Shown: positions 20,973-32,197 of the stretch, piece by piece
Layout: every line of letters begins with the position of its first letter
Numbering within the stretch: the stretch's first letter is position 1
DNA from: Isoetes taiwanensis
Taxonomy: Eukaryota; Streptophyta; Lycopodiopsida; Isoetales; Isoetaceae
Direction of reading: 5' to 3'
DNA: 64,000 nucleotides
Assembly (NCBI GenBank): GCA_021234155.1
Contig: JAJEKV010000011.1
Location: 21,896,416 to 21,960,415 of the forward strand
Translations under genes and position numbers: made by a program
The notes under the pieces: model-generated
Databases searched by the model: none
What the model was told of the DNA's origin: nothing
What the model saw: only the letters and a program-made list of their open reading frames with translations

Positions 20973-21049
20973 GGCGACCCTTCTCATCGAGATGAAAAAC
21001 CCCGCCTCTTTGGGTTTTCGAGGAAAAACCCTAATGAGAAACGATCGCC
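20973..21049 (-). repeat. Structured hairpin module (isolated copy)
   Basis: On the minus strand it reads GGCGATCG, TTTCTCATTAGGGTTTTTCC, TCGAAAACCC, GGCGGGGTTTTT, then CATCTCGATGAGAA and GGGTCGCC. The core equals that of the beta hairpins, but the outer arms differ (CTCAT/ATGAG and GGCGA/TCGCC) while still pairing. The flanking sequence is not beta-like. Confidence 0.75.
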
Positions 21050-21707
21050 AATGCTCTCAAAGAATGTCGTTAACATACGTCCGCCAAGAAGTAAGTTGAT
21101 ATACCACGGCGTTGATAACTAAGAGAACTACATGAAATGACCTGTAATAAAAAGTCTGAAAAAGGAGCATAACCCGTTAGAAGGTTAAAAGCTTCAGGCA
21201 TAGGCATGGGTTGATGCATGATAAGGTGGCACAAAAATGTGCATTTTGAAACCACAAAATGAAGTTGAAAATTGTAGTAATAATGCCCTCAAAATTTGAA
21301 ATACGAGCTATTAATGCTTTGAAAGAAATTCCATTTTTGGATACCTCAAAAAATGGATTCTTTACGAAAAAAAGTGGGAAAAAGTGGGAAGAAACGATTT
21401 TTTTGAAATTTTTTCAAAATTCCCAATTTCGTTTCGATGCAAATTCACCTCCGGAGAAGCTCTTCCATATTCATTCAATCAGGGACAGAAGGCAAGTTTA
21501 CATCTCCAAATTATGTTATGTAAAAGCAAAATGACATTCTTGGCTCACAGAAAGTATCTTGTTGCTTGTCAAGAATAACAGGAAAGAGGCTAATTCAAGG
21601 AAGGCAGCAAGCTGTTCATGCCCTAGCCAGGTTTAGTTTTTTTCTAGATCATGAAAGGAATCGAGACTTATTATTGTAGGTCAACGATTTGTAGACCAAA
21701 AAAGTGA
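21050..21707. other. Gene-less stretch upstream of the RING/FCP1-like gene
   Basis: No recognisable protein. The A/T-rich tract at 21340-21430 contains AAAAAGTGGGAAAAAGTGGGAA and TTGAAATTTTTTCAA-type self-complementary sequence. Confidence 0.45.
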
Positions 21708-24700
21708 ATGGTGGACAAAATAATCGTGGGTGGTAGTGAAAAGACAGCTTCAAAGGAACTAAGCTCAGATGGATTGTCATATACAGATCTATATAAGGGG
21801 GAAAAGGAGTTTGATAAACAGAATGAAATAAACCGATTTTGGGGAGACAAGGTTAAGTCTTGTTACAAATTGAGGAACCTCCAATTATCAAAGAGGAATG
21901 AGTTCATGAATCTTTATAGGAAAGTGTATGTTGATAGACAACATGCTCAGGGAGGTCTAATTCCACAAACCTTTGCTGTTGCTTATTTTCTTCAAGAGAT
22001 GAAGGGGAAACAAATAAATTGGTTATCTTTTCAAGCACATGCAGCTGAAAATTCAAGGTCACAAAAGTTAGAGAGTAAGGAGGACAGTTTTTCCGATAAT
22101 AGGTTACATGAGAAGAATAATGCGAGCACTCAATTATCAGTGGGATCACGACTTAATGTCACTTCTAAATGCGAAAAAAAAAGTCTGCAACAAAAAAAGT
22201 GGTAATTCCTTCTTCACATCTTTTACCTTGAGTTTGTTTAAGATCATACAGCCACTAATTATCTTACACTTGCAGCAATTCCTAGCCAAATTGGAATTGA
22301 CGTGGTTTCAAGTAAGTGTTTCTCTATTTTTTCACAATGAATTACTTAAAGTGTATAATTTGGATACAATTTTAAAATTGATCAAGCATGCTGCTTGTTG
22401 TTGTTACCTGAGGTATTCACCATTTTTAGATAGCAAATAGGTCTTAGATTATTTTGTATGCTCCATGATGTTTGTGATTTGTATTGTCACGAGAATATTG
22501 ATATTACAAACCCACATAAATTGCTTGTGGTTTGTAGCTTGTTCGGGTTTGTGTATGGTTTGGTGTGTTGTAGCTCTAAATTATGGTTTGATATGGTGAC
22601 TCCAAGTTCAATGTTCTTTTCATGCTACTGAGGTGTTGGTTATAGCCCTAAATTATGGTTTTATGTATGGTTCATGGTTTGTAGCCTAAATTATGGTTTG
22701 TGGCTCGATTGTGTGTATTAGTTGAGTTGTACTTTATCTTACATTATATAGCTTGAAAGTTTATATAGTGTAGTTTATAGTTTGTAGTTAAAGATGTCTT
22801 GCAGATAGTTAGATAGTTGCTATAGTTTGTAGCCTAAGATATGATTTGTTTCATAGTATGTTGCTATAGTTTGTAGCCTGAGATATGTTGTTTTATAGTT
22901 TGTAGCCTGAGATATGCTTTGTTTCATAGTATGTTGCTATAGTTTGTAGCCTGAGATATGTTGTTTCATAGTTTGTAGCCTGAGATATGCTTTGTCTCAT
23001 GTATGTACTGTGGATTGTAGTTACCTGTTTTTCTTACATTTAGTATGGTCATGAATTAGTATCATTTGTATCCAAATATGCTGATAAATGTGTGTTGCAT
23101 GTGATAGGTACGCACAGGATTATGCATGAATGGATGGAATCAACAGAGATTGAGTTGAAAAAAATAGAATCAAGGATCAGTTTATCCAGTGACAGATGCA
23201 GAGAACTAAATAATGCATGCAAGTCAATGAGAGAGAAAAAAAGTCAATGAGAGAGAAAAAGAAGCTTTTGACGAAGAGAGGCAGAAATGGTTTGCTTTGA
23301 TGAAGGATATGACAAAAGAAGCTAGTGCTGGAGTTATGGCAGTTATAAATTTGAGGGAACAAGAGATGGCCTGCTTAATTCCAGATTTGTTATGTTCAAA
23401 TGATGAGCTTCTAGGTTTAGAGAATTCAAGAAAGACTGATCTTGAGGAACTGTCTGTTTTGCAACCCCGCTTGAAAAGGTTGCAATCAGGTTGTCAAACA
23501 CTGAAGAGGGGGATATCATTAGATCCCCAATTGCCAAACTTACCTTCAATTGCATGCATTGAGGCTAATCCAGACATTTGCCCATTTTGCGCAAGAGTTT
23601 TGTTGTTTGATGGCAAACCCTTACCAATACTGTTAGCGGAGTGCAATCACAAATATCACTTACAATGTTTGGTTTCCTTGATAAGGTATGGTGACCTTTG
23701 AACTTGACATGATTGCTTCTATCATTACTAACGTTATCTATGAGTTTTAGTTGATAATATATGCTGCCAAGTTGATTGCGGCCATGCAATGTCTGAAACC
23801 TGGGTTAGAGCACTTGGTGTTGATAGATCTACCTCACATGTGCAGCCGGGATGTTCTTTAGATGGTAACCGACATTATTTATAACAAAAGCACTTGATAA
23901 CTTTATGTACTAATCCATTGCTTAATGTGTTAGATGATGTTTCAGCAGCCTATGTTCTCACTGCATCAAATGGACATGTAAGCAAATTAAACATTGCAGA
24001 AGCATCTCCACATTATGAAGAAGAAAAGGTTAATGGGAAAGGTAATGAAGAAAATGTAGAAGAAGAGGTAAAAATTCTCTCAGTGGAAACAGAAGGTAAT
24101 TTTTTTGAAGGCATCCATACACTTGTTTGGTTTTAGCAAGTAAGATTTAGAGATGACTGTAACAGCCAAGATTCATGGCCCTAATCATGTTCAAGAGCTG
24201 CAACATAATGGGAAAGAAATCGAAACGGATCTATATGCCTCAAGTAAGTGCTATATATCTTTATGTACAAGCAATCTTTATAGTACAGAAAATGGTAGAC
24301 GGTAAACTGTACTAAGGTGTTCCAACAGGTCCGTTTATTACTCCATCGAGTGGATATATAAGCAAATTAACCAACGCAGAGGTTTTGCCCCACAACGAGA
24401 AAGGTATTTCGAGTCCAATGCTAGAGTCCACATTTTATATTTGCATCTATTTACACAAGTTTTTGAGTTGTAGGAGAGAGCTTTCCCATATCAGAAGAAG
24501 CCACCATTGGAGATCGGGAATTGTCAATAGGTAAGTTCTAATAATATGGTTTTAATAACTTGATTCTGAAATTTCATCATGATCTAATCAAACATCCTGC
24601 TGTGCATTAATAGAGAGGACTACTTTTGATGATCAAAGAGTGCAGAAGCGTTTGGAAATGAGAAGTTCATCAATGTGTGATGGTGTAATGCTCAATGGTA

Positions 24701-25690
24701 TGCTAATCTAGCTAAATCACTGTTAAATTTAATTGATTTTGGAACATATGCTTAGATGAGTGCAATCAAGTTAAAAATTTAACCATTGAGCTCTCTAATG
24801 GTTTTGATATTTTGTGGAGTTTGTGCAGCCTCAAATAGAATTGAAGATGCAACTCCAAAGAAGACCAAGATTGCAAACAATATGTCACTTGAAAGACAAG
24901 GTAATATGCTATGATTTATTAGGGAAATGCATTTGAAGCTTGTATTTTCTTATGTGTTTTTCTATGCTTGCATCAAACAGGAAGTGATAGGCTAGGACAC
25001 TATTGCAATGATGCAAGCAGAGCAAGTTCTGGACATGTATATGTTGAAACAGATTCTGTATCATCTCCTCCACCTCCTTTAAAGAAAATCAGGTTGTCGA
25101 GAAAGATAATTATATTTGATTTCAATGGAGTGCTTGGTAAAATGTATGAGACAAAGAGAGGGATCCCAACTTGCATTCCTGAAGAGGGAACAGTGCCTCA
25201 GCATCTATCAAAGAGCAAGCTCGTTATTTTAAGGCCAAATGCAATAGAGTTTTTGAGCTGGTGCAGTGAACACTTTGACATTGCCATGTGGTCTGATTTG
25301 GATGTTGCAAGTTTGAAGTCAATCACCAGTAAGGTATTTCCTGCAAAATTGAAGAAGAAGTTGTTGTTTGAATGGGGTGTTGATAAGTGCATGAAGGTAG
25401 GTTTTAAGTATCAGAAAGTCAACATAAGCTTGAAACTGTTGCAGAAAGTATACAAGGACAAAGAGCTTGGAGGATATTATAACACATCGAATACCTTGAT
25501 GATTGATGATCACCAATATAAAGGGTATAAGAATAGCCCTCATACTATGATCACACCAATCTCTAACGCAGGGATAGGTCATTCCTATTGAACCAACTGA
25601 AGCCATGGTTGGAGGGCTTGAGAGACTCAAATCACATTGTAGACTATGTTCGAGATCATCCTATTACTAATTAGTTGGATGATATTTCTG
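21708..25690 (+). CDS. RING-like zinc finger plus FCP1/NIF-like HAD domain protein, about 11 exons
   Basis: Proposed exons: 21708-22201, 22276-22311, 23108-23690, 23751-23864, 23934-24095, 24151-24243, 24329-24403, 24474-24530, 24614-24697, 24829-24900, 24981-25690. All boundaries are GT-AG; internal introns from exon 3 on are phase 1. Domains: basic N-terminus; coiled-coil-like helix (LKKIESRISLSSDRCRELNN); RING-like CPFC, CNHKYHLQC, then CCQVDCGH across a splice; acidic linkers; C-terminal FCP1-like domain with IIIFDFNGVLG, LRPNAIEFLSWC, MWSDLD, LMIDDHQYKGYKN. The HAD second acidic residue is Asn (DFNG), so phosphatase activity is doubtful. Frame disturbances: a 20 bp tandem duplication at 23221-23260, one near the A9 run at 22174-22182, and a shift near 25570 before LLNQLKPWLEGLRD. 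It is either a young pseudogene or a gene with sequence errors. Confidence 0.75.
22790..23000 (+). repeat. Intronic tandem repeat
   Basis: Repeated blocks containing AGTTTGTAGCCTGAGATATG and TTTCATAGTATGTTGCTAT fill part of the intron between exons 2 and 3 of the RING/FCP1-like gene. Looser versions (TGGTTTGTAGC) extend upstream to about 22530. Confidence 0.85.
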
Positions 25691-26425
25691 ATTCAATAAT
25701 TGAATTGTTGACGAAAAGAATGGTTTAAAATATCATTGTGTTTTGATTCTTGTATTTGATATCTGGATTTAAATTGCAATATGACAGTTGAATCAATATG
25801 ACAGTTGAATAGGGAGTACAATTTTACAGGTTTTACTATTTCAATTAGCTTGAAGTTTTTGGAGTAAGGAATGTTGAAGACATTTATGATATGAAGAAGA
25901 AGACATTTATGATATGAAGAAGCTGAAGAAGTATGTTATTAAGCAGAAATTGAAGAACTATGAACTCTATGTTGTGAGTTTATGCTAAAATGCTGGAAAT
26001 CCTCTTATTCAAGAACAGATCCAATGAGTGATCTGCATGTACTATTGCTCTTGAATGAATATAATCTGCTCTGGTTTGGAAGTGTATCAATTGTAACGAG
26101 TTTAGTTTTAGTATTACCTTTGACAGTATTAAGTAGGAGTTGCAGAAAAAGAGACAACAACACAATTGATGTGGTTGATTCATCACAGTATGTTCGATAA
26201 CAGTATGTTCATCACAGTAAAATCGATAACTTTTAAAAAAGATGTATCCATGAGTTTACATAAAACGGATCATTACTAACTTATGAAAGAGCTTACAGAA
26301 AAAAGTTTACTTGGAATTTATACTCTGCATTCCTTTACATCAACATTTACACCAAAATTTATCCATACATAGCCGAGAAAATAAGAAGATTTCAGATATA
26401 TTTAGCCGAGATCCTATTAAGCCAC
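25691..26425. other. 3' flank of the RING/FCP1-like gene
   Basis: A/T-rich, with small direct duplications (ATATGACAGTTGAAT twice near 25780-25811; ATATGAAGAAGAAGACATTTATG near 25890). No coding sequence is recognised. Confidence 0.5.
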
Positions 26426-26429
26426 ATCC

Positions 26430-26806
26430 TACTTATGAAGTCGAGGCATCTTCAGCGCAACAATAAGGTCATTGCCCTCAGCTAGTACAACCATCTCCAG
26501 AAGGCGCTCGTCAGTTGCATGCACACGATCTATCTACTGCTGGACCTTAGATGAGACTGCAACTCCTTTTCTCTGTAACTTATTCACCTCCAGACAAGAA
26601 AACTTGGCCACAATCTTCAGTTTCTTGCCCGGATTGCTGGAACCGATTGATTCCTCCATGGGTGCCCTGGCGGTGATTTTGAACCTGGCCATATTCCTAG
26701 TCGTCGAAGTCGAAGAAGAGTGATCGATGTCGTCAAAGTCGAAGAAGAGTGATCGATGGGTGATCGAAGAAGAGTGATCGATGCAGCAGAAGACTGCTGC
26801 ATGCAT
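26430..26806 (-). pseudogene. Small unidentified reading frame with one internal stop
   Basis: On the minus strand a coherent frame reads NMARFKITARAPMEES, NPGKKLKIVAKFSC, LQRKGVAVSSKVQQ, a stop, then HATDERLLEMVVLAEG and LIVALKMPRL. Residue composition looks protein-like on both sides of the stop, suggesting a single disabled frame of about 100 residues. I do not recognise the family. A minisatellite overlaps its upstream part. Confidence 0.4.
26695..26785 (+). repeat. Minisatellite, GTCGAAGAAGAGTGATCGATG units
   Basis: Three imperfect tandem copies of a unit centred on GAAGAAGAGTGATCGATG lie within the small minus-strand frame. Confidence 0.88.
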
Positions 26807-26839
26807 AATTGAATGCAGACCTCAAAAGTCGAGCCCAAT

Positions 26840-29020
26840 AATAAGTAACCTTTTTTTAATTGAAACTAAGGCAAAAATCAATATTTAGATAGATGAAATC
26901 CAATAGTTATAATCAAATGTTCTATATGATGATTTTAATATATATTGCAAGCGTTTGCTTTGCCTAGTTATGCACTAGATCCAAATTGTTCAATCTCTTG
27001 CCTAGGCTATAAATACTTCACACTTGTATTACAAGAAGAAAGAACTTCCCACAAAAACAATTTCAAGTCTTTAACAAACTTCAATACTTCATAATTTAAC
27101 TATCAATGTTCAATTGGTCATTAAACCATTGAATATAAATTTCATTGGCTATTGTAGCAACGAGATTGACCCTATTACTGTAGCTGCATTGACTGGATTC
27201 GAATTCAAGCTTTTCCTAGTGCGTTATGGGATTGGATAGACTTTCCTTCTGGAGGATTCTATTCATAAGCATATATCCCACAGGCTTGGTGACAATATGA
27301 AGCCCTTACCATTGAACCTTCAAATTATTCAATATTGCTTTTCTTTTAGGCTAAACAACCTTAACTATTTTACCATGACTACAACTTCAACACCTTCATA
27401 TTTTCTACAAGGGGAGCCAAGATATGGTCACTAATCCCCTTGTATTATGGTGATCCTGCAACTTATAGAACTGCAATCAATAACCAACTTATTTGTACAA
27501 CTTTATCTATACAACTCTGCTAATATCACATGATAACTGCATTGTATCATTCCCCCTTCATGTGATATTCATTACACTTAGTATGCAATAGGTAGATAAC
27601 AACTTAGTATGCTAAGATCTTAGACTTCACAAAATGCATAGGCTATATATTCAATGACAGTTGATTGCATAACTTCAGCTAGATAATTTGGCAAGGAGAT
27701 CACAAAAGTCACTAAGCAAATTCAACCATACACTCCCGCTCCATTGTTGAGCAAATGTGGAGAAACAATTTTATGTTCTTTAACATGTTCATTAAACCCT
27801 ATGCATGTTCTTAAATATGTTCTCAAACTTATTATTTAACATGTTCATTAACTCCTATGGGATTAATTAAATTTTTTACACTTATTAATTTCATTAACAA
27901 TTTCATTAAATCCTGATGATGAAGAAAAATGTCACAAAATGTCACAATATATCTGAATGCCAGGTTCATTGATTCAAATTTAGAATGGGCTCTTGAGGAT
28001 GAGCATGAAATTTTCCTATTGAAGTTTTGAATTCAATGGTTCAATGGTTCTATAGTTAAATTGTATTGATTGTTTGATATTTAGAAGCATTGCACAAGAA
28101 CCTAATTATTATCATTATTGTGAACCTTTAGTGCTAATAGTTGAGAACCAAAGGAAATCCTAACAAAGGTTAAGTCGAATATGGATTAATTAAGAAAATC
28201 TTTAAAAGGAATGGATCAAGGAATGGATCTTCATAGGAAAGGGCTTTCTTCTTCCCCTTTCCCATGAAGACCCAATCCAACCTAAATAAAAATGCAAATG
28301 CTTATATAACAATGGTTTTTTTTTCATTCATGTTTGTGGGATATATAAACCCTGGAATTGATTTAATCGAATGTTACTGTTCATTTGGTTTAGGGTTCAT
28401 TTGTTACAGGGCCGAAACCTGCAATACAACCAGGTCAGATGCGTGCCGATTTGGTCAATGAATCAAGAATATTTTTTAGGTTCTGCTACATAAACAACTC
28501 TGATGCCCAAAAGGATAGGTTTGGGCCTAGGTCCTGGTTTTGGTTTTGGGGCAGAAGGTTTGGCATCTAATATAGAAGGCCTACAACAATAAGAAAATTT
28601 CTCCAATGGTTTTATGCCTAAGATATTTGGAACACAGCAACAAGGCAATAGTTTTGGGCCTGGGTACATGGAACACTGTAGTAAGGAAACTTCAGCAATG
28701 GAACATATGATACATATGATACATATTGGAACTCGAGATGCTACAAATACAAATACAGATACACAAATACACAATTCTGATATTTCCAAAATAGAGCAGG
28801 GATATAAGTCTGATATTCATATACGATACATATCTGATATTCAAGATGCAACGAACAGTACAATCTAAGTCCAAAATTTGACTTCAAATAAGTGTTTTCT
28901 TGATTATGAAAAATCAAACATGAACAACAAAAAAAAGAGTTACATCAATCTATTTTCTGGCGTTGCAGACCCTTCAATCTGCTTGTCTTATAACTTCAAG
29001 TATACTGCTCCTCAACTTAT
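26840..29020. other. A/T-rich gene-less stretch
   Basis: No coding frames are recognised. Local low-complexity repeats of ATACA/GATACATAT type occur at about 28695-28860, and ATGTTCATTAA-type repeats at about 27780-27860. Confidence 0.5.
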
Positions 29021-31177
29021 CAACTCATTCTTCATCACTTAGCACATCAGGCATATTATCTCTGATTTTCTCTGCATCATTCTCATCAAGTGTGAATATC
29101 TCAGAACTCCCTTTGACATGATGCTTAGCTCGTACCATGGAAACTCGAATAGCGCAGACTTGTGTTGCAAGCACTTTGGCTTTTTCTTCATTCCTACAAA
29201 GTTCGTATGATGATCGGGTTCTTTGAAGCTTTCTATAATATATGCCTTCTAGGACACTTTCACCTTTTAAAAACCATACACCATTCTTTTCAAAATCTGA
29301 CTCAATAGAATGCATCTCTCTTGTGCATTTCACCATCCAAAAATCAGATCCTTCTTCATTATCTTTGGGTGCAACAACTGCAAAGTTATCACCCACTTTA
29401 ACTGTACTAGCTAAGACATCTGACTTAGTAGAGAATAGAGCTCATTGAGACTTCCGGCTCTCCAGCATATCAGATTCAGTTGAATTGGTAGGCTCTACTA
29501 CCACTAACTCCCATTCATCAACGTATACCTTGTTCTCACATCTATCCCATCCATCCAAGCAACAACTACAAAAGCATGATAACTTGCGAGTATGCAACAT
29601 TGTGTTGGACTGAAGATTGAAGGCATGAACACAATGAATGTTTCTCGTATCCTTTATTGTGCTTGCGCCCCATGCCTTAGACCTGTCAACATTTGTAACT
29701 TCCCAAAAATATCTTCTTACAGTATCTTGTTGTGAGTAAGTGGAAGAAATTCCATGGGAAAAATTTTTTTGCAGCTGCCTCCACAACGTCATGTGCATTT
29801 TCAAGCTTTATCTCAGGAAACAAGAGTTGCATCATTCTAATCCACCTCTTCAGTTCTTCAGCCTTGCCATCGTGCTTGCCTTTACCGTGGTTTGAACCAA
29901 AAAAGCTCCACATCATCTGTACCTGTGTTTCAACTGAGTACCGGAGAACAAAATACATTGGACGAGCTGTCTTAAATTGTGATGCAGCTCCATCAGACCA
30001 GACCCAATGCCTTTTGGGTTTTAGCCCTTTGGCCTCCATGTACCTGAAATGCATCTTAAAACAATGTTGTACAAAGAGAGTATCATGCTTCTTGTCATCA
30101 GAGATATAGAAGTGTGTTTCTTTTACGACTTGCCCACTTTCATCCACATGATAAGTAATGTGAACAAGGATTGTTACCTGAATGCTGCACCAATACTGAG
30201 ATTGCACTTCAACCCGTTCTTTGAAGGTGTAGTTCTCAGCAAAATCCACCACTGAGACCACTACGTCTGAGGGTAGATTTTCCAGCAGCTCACGAAATTG
30301 CTTGTCTTGCCATTTGTACCTAAAGTTATGCAAAGGAAACCTCTTTAATCTATCACGTAACTTCTCCACAAATTCTCTAGAAGTGGTCTTTTTGTATTGA
30401 TGCTTCAGAATCTTCCTTGGTTTTCCATTCTTGCCCAATCCTGCACCCTCATAGTCCAAATACTCCCAATTCAGCTTTGCATCACTCAATTCAAGAGGAC
30501 ATATATGCAACTTGGAGATGCCACAATTCTGACAAGTACCATAAAGGCAGTCCTTCCTATGGAACTCATCATCAACTTCTTTTGGACAAACAATGCACCT
30601 CCATAACTCATGTGTTGAAGAGAATATTAACGCATGAGCATTACAAGTGCACGTATGGTGAGGTTCACATACACTACAAGTACATTCACAAGGTTCCAAA
30701 TGCTTCCTTCTCATTGTTTTGAATCCATCAAGCAGCATTCCAAGCCTAACATGATGAATACAACATCATGTATTATAGTCTTTTAGCTTCGCCACAAACC
30801 ATGGTTTTAACTTTTGAAAAGATCTTGCTCCTACCTTAGCTTCAGGGTATTCTTCTTTGAACCGTTCGTACAATTGCATCTGTAAGAATATATGTGTTAG
30901 CATGCAAAATAACTCTCAAAGTATACCACAAAAGAGGAATACAAACCATAACTACTACTGTATACCACTTACTACTACAAACCATAACTGTTATTGTATA
31001 CCACTTACTACAGTCTTCCACTTACTACTACCACTGTAGTTCCAAGAGTGCACTCCAGCTATGTTTAAAGCACACACCATTATGGCTGCACCCGAACTAT
31101 GTTGAAACACACACACCATTATATAGTTGCACTCAAACTATGTGTGAATATGGTTTGAGATCCACTATATCTCCAAG

Positions 31178-32197
31178 AATCCCATCGATCCGAGACATCG
31201 GATCGCCATTCTAGAATGGGACGAGCATGCATGTTTTGCATGCATGCGGGCGGCGCATGCCCATTCTGGTCGGGAGTTCGCTATTTTAGGCGCGTTTCTG
31301 CTTCGACTTCTCATCGGCGCTTCCTCTTCTCTCTCAGCAGTACCTTATTCTCTTTGAATTGTTTCCAGGCAGGGGAGGGGCTTCTTCCTGCCTGGTTTGG
31401 CCAATTTGGCGTTTCTTTCATGCTGTCCTTTCTCGGCCTTTAGCCTTCATCCTGTGACCTTCGTCCTCGATCCTAGTTTGTTAAGGAAGTCCTTTGGTAT
31501 TCGGGCGGTTTGTTGGTTTCATCACGAGTCCCATTCTAGAATCCCATCGATCCGAGACATCGGATCGCCATTCTAGAATGGGGCGAGCATGCATATTTTG
31601 CATGCATGCGGTGGGCGCATGCCCATTCGGTCGGGGAGTTCGCTATTTTAGGCGTTTACGCCCGACTTCTCATCGGCGCTTCCTCTTCTCTCTCTGCTGT
31701 ACCTTATTCTCTTTGAACCCACCCTCCCCCCCTTCTTTGTTATTGTATTTTTATCGCGTGGCACGCGCGTAATCAGCCCCTCCACTCTGGGAGGTTTGTT
31801 TTGTCTTGTTGTTTTGTTGGTGATGTGCAGGTACAGGTTAGCGAGCGGCATCTGTTTCGACTTTTCCATTCGTGGGTTTTGGGAGGCGATTTTTTATGCC
31901 TTTACGTTTGTCCAAGCCCCTTGAAGGCTTATCACTAGGGTTTTCCCTCGAAAACCGAAAGGGCGGGTTTTTAATCCCGGTGATAAGCTTTCGGCAGGTA
32001 CACTAGCCCAGTCTCTATTAGCATTGTATTTTGTTGGGGTCCAAATGATATAATTGGATTTTCCCTTTATTTTTTTTTATGGGTAGTTCGCATGTGTGCG
32101 GCTACCCACTATCCACCATTGTAGAAAATCTGCTGAGATGAATGAGAAGCAAGTCTAAGGGCGGTTTGTTGGTTTCATGCGAGTCCCATTCTAGAAT
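31178..32197 (+). mobile_element. Composite repeat copy B (S-alpha-S-beta)
   Basis: S spacer at 31181-31207, alpha 31208-31542, S 31543-31569, beta 31570-32197; each unit is bounded by ATTCTAGAAT. The length (1020 bp) and layout match copy A (1014 bp) in opposite orientation. The beta middle holds GTGATGTGCAG, the hairpin, and a GGGTAGTTCGCATG/CATGTGTGCGGCTACCC inverted pair near 32081-32106. Shared ends, GGGCGGTTTGTTGGTTTCAT, occur at the right side of both alpha and beta. Confidence 0.9.
31928..31987 (+). repeat. Structured hairpin module inside beta (copy B)
   Basis: CTTATCAC at the left pairs with GTGATAAG at the right. Inside, GGTTTTC CCTC GAAAACC forms a perfect short hairpin, followed by GAAAGGGCGGGTTTTTAATC. 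Confidence 0.85.

Noticed and set aside
20973-21049. Hairpin module as a hammerhead or twister ribozyme
   Set aside because: A GAAA-containing turn is present, but the hammerhead CTGATGAG core is missing, and I could not fit the twister consensus. Left as an unexplained structured module.
20973-21049. Hairpin core as a tRNA-like Pol III B box (SINE promoter)
   Set aside because: GGGTTTTCGAGG vaguely resembles the GGTTCGANTCC box, but no A box lies at the right distance and no cloverleaf can be drawn.
22276-22311. Rejecting the 36 bp microexon of the RING/FCP1-like gene
   Set aside because: It is flanked by TTGCAG and GTAAGTG, is a multiple of three and phase 1 like its neighbours, so I kept it, though the upstream exon then needs a one-base change in the A9 run. 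Skipping it to an acceptor at 23118 is the alternative.
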